Of a stretch of DNA of 16,373 nucleotides, positions 15,658-16,373 are shown one piece after another. Origin of the DNA: CAYNFR01 sp964616755 (lineage in GTDB: Bacteria; Bacteroidota; Bacteroidia; Chitinophagales; Saprospiraceae); contig CAZTSI010000063.1 in assembly GCA_964616755.1 (NCBI GenBank), forward strand, positions 1-16,373, in the 5' to 3' direction. Position numbers and translations under genes: made by a program. The stretch's first letter is position 1. Every line of letters starts with the position of its first letter. The notes beneath the pieces were generated by a model, which was given only the letters and a program-made list of their open reading frames with translations, searched no databases and was not told the DNA's origin.

Positions 15658-16373
15658 CTAAAATGTAAAATCAAGCCCAAAAGTCAATGACTTTCCAACT
15701 GGGTATCTAAAAAATTCGGTTCCATTTTCATCTGCTTCTGGATCAAATCCTGAATAGTTGGTTTGTGTCCAAAGGTTTTGTCCTTGTACATAAACTGAAA
15801 TTCCACCGACCTTCATTTTGTTGATGATCGACTTAGGTAGAACATATCCTACTTGAATATTTCTCAAACGAATGAAAGAGGCATCTTCTAAGTATCGCGT
15901 AGAGCGGCTGTTCGCAGCATTATTTCCACCAATTCTTGGCTGAGGTCGTGACGCTACATCGCCAGGATTTTGCCAATGGTCTAACGCTGAAACAAGATGA
16001 CTCCATCCAAAACGCTGTCCATCGCTTTCGATGAACTGACGAGAATTGTTGTAAATCTCGTTTCCTTGCACGGTGTACAAGAATGCTGATAATGAAATTC
16101 CCTTATACGAGAAGGTGTTTGTCCAACCTGCAATAAAATCAGGTTCTGCATTTCCTACGATAAATCTCTTAGCGTTTCTATACGTACCAGTAACTCCTGT
16201 TATACTTTCATCATCATCCGCCGTATACCAAAGAGGAGTACCGTTGGCAGGATTTACTCCAGCCCATTGCTCCATGTAGAATGATCGAACCGGAAGGCCT
16301 TCTCGGAACACTTGACTAGCGTTTAAAATATCTTCACCATCAGGGAGCGAAAGTATTTTATTTCGGTTAAATG
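15658..16373 (-). CDS. SusC/RagA-family TonB-dependent receptor, C-terminal part (cut by window edge)
   Basis: The last 238 or so codons of a SusC-type outer-membrane channel; the N-terminal part lies beyond position 16373. The frame is open to the edge and reads NRNKILSLPDGEDILN just inside it, so the GTG at 16311 is an internal valine, not a start. Family features include EGLPVRSFYMEQWAGVNP, NGTPLWY, FIVGNAEPDFIAGWTNTFSYKG, and FIRLRNIQVGYVLPKS, all common near the end of SusC barrels. It ends in FGLDFTF with a terminal aromatic residue as expected for an outer-membrane barrel. It is the first visible gene of the right SusCD operon and belongs with the SusD protein that follows. It is a separate gene from the SusC at 4211-7471; the two are only family-level similar in their C-terminal parts. 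Confidence 0.95.
   Translation of the reverse strand, partial: FNRNKILSLPDGEDILNASQVFREGLPVRSFYMEQWAGVNPANGTPLWYTADDDESITGVTGTYRNAKRFIVGNAEPDFIAGWTNTFSYKGISLSAFLYTVQGNEIYNNSRQFIESDGQRFGWSHLVSALDHWQNPGDVASRPQPRIGGNNAANSRSTRYLEDASFIRLRNIQVGYVLPKSIINKMKVGGISVYVQGQNLWTQTNYSGFDPEADENGTEFFRYPVGKSLTFGLDFTF

Noticed and set aside
15658..16311. A short independent gene starting at the GTG at 16311
   Set aside because: The frame stays open to the window edge and encodes typical SusC sequence before that codon, so it is the truncated end of a longer gene.
1..16373. CRISPR arrays, insertion sequences, phage genes or toxin-antitoxin pairs
   Set aside because: I looked for regularly spaced direct repeats, transposase motifs and short overlapping gene pairs and saw none. 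The only tandem repeat is the degenerate 48-bp one, which has no spacers.

Overview
The window comes from a member of the Bacteroidota. It carries paired SusC/SusD outer-membrane uptake genes and lipoproteins with Bacteroidota-style lipoboxes. It also has two secreted proteins ending in type IX secretion system (T9SS) sorting domains, a xerC-type gene close to tRNA-Thr, and a TAnnTTTG-type promoter motif. The class cannot be fixed from the sequence; a marine or environmental Saprospiria- or Flavobacteriia-like organism would fit. Every supported gene lies on the minus strand, so transcription runs from high to low coordinates.

Layout from right (upstream) to left (downstream). (1) 16373-13409 is a SusCD operon: the 3' part of a SusC-type TonB-dependent receptor running off the window edge, a canonical SusD/RagB lipoprotein, and a two-domain accessory lipoprotein. 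A strong hairpin terminator at 13317-13347 closes it. (2) 13264-7935 is a two-gene unit with only 2 nt between the genes. The first encodes a 1135-residue secreted S8 (subtilisin/Kp43-like) protease with adhesin-like C-terminal regions. The second encodes a 639-residue FG-GAP/VCBS plus ASPIC/UnbV protein. Both carry a signal peptide and a T9SS tail. (3) 7934-7472 is a 463-nt gap with no gene. (4) 7471-1559 is a second, complete SusCD operon: SusC, a SusD of the divergent SusD-like_2 type, and an accessory lipoprotein, closed by a strong terminator at 1485-1519. (5) 1436-552 is a XerC/D-family tyrosine recombinase with a complete catalytic set. (6) 551-56 is a gene-free stretch with degenerate 48-bp tandem repeats and a good Bacteroidota promoter. 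(7) 55-1 is a tRNA-Thr(UGU) whose 3' end lies outside the window.

How the parts may work together: each SusC is expected to form an outer-membrane channel capped by its SusD lipoprotein, with the third lipoprotein as a surface accessory binder. The protease/FG-GAP pair would be secreted through T9SS to the surface or medium. No glycoside hydrolase, polysaccharide lyase, sulfatase or dedicated regulator is visible. The only degradative enzyme is a protease, so protein or peptide uptake is a reasonable but unproven guess. The left end looks like the edge of a conserved housekeeping neighbourhood (xerC, then tRNA-Thr and probably tuf), but without the hpf/raiA gene I would expect between xerC and the tRNA. 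I did not find a clearly unprecedented system. The most notable items are the protease/FG-GAP couple set between two SusCD operons of different SusD subtype, and the altered xerC-tRNA junction.
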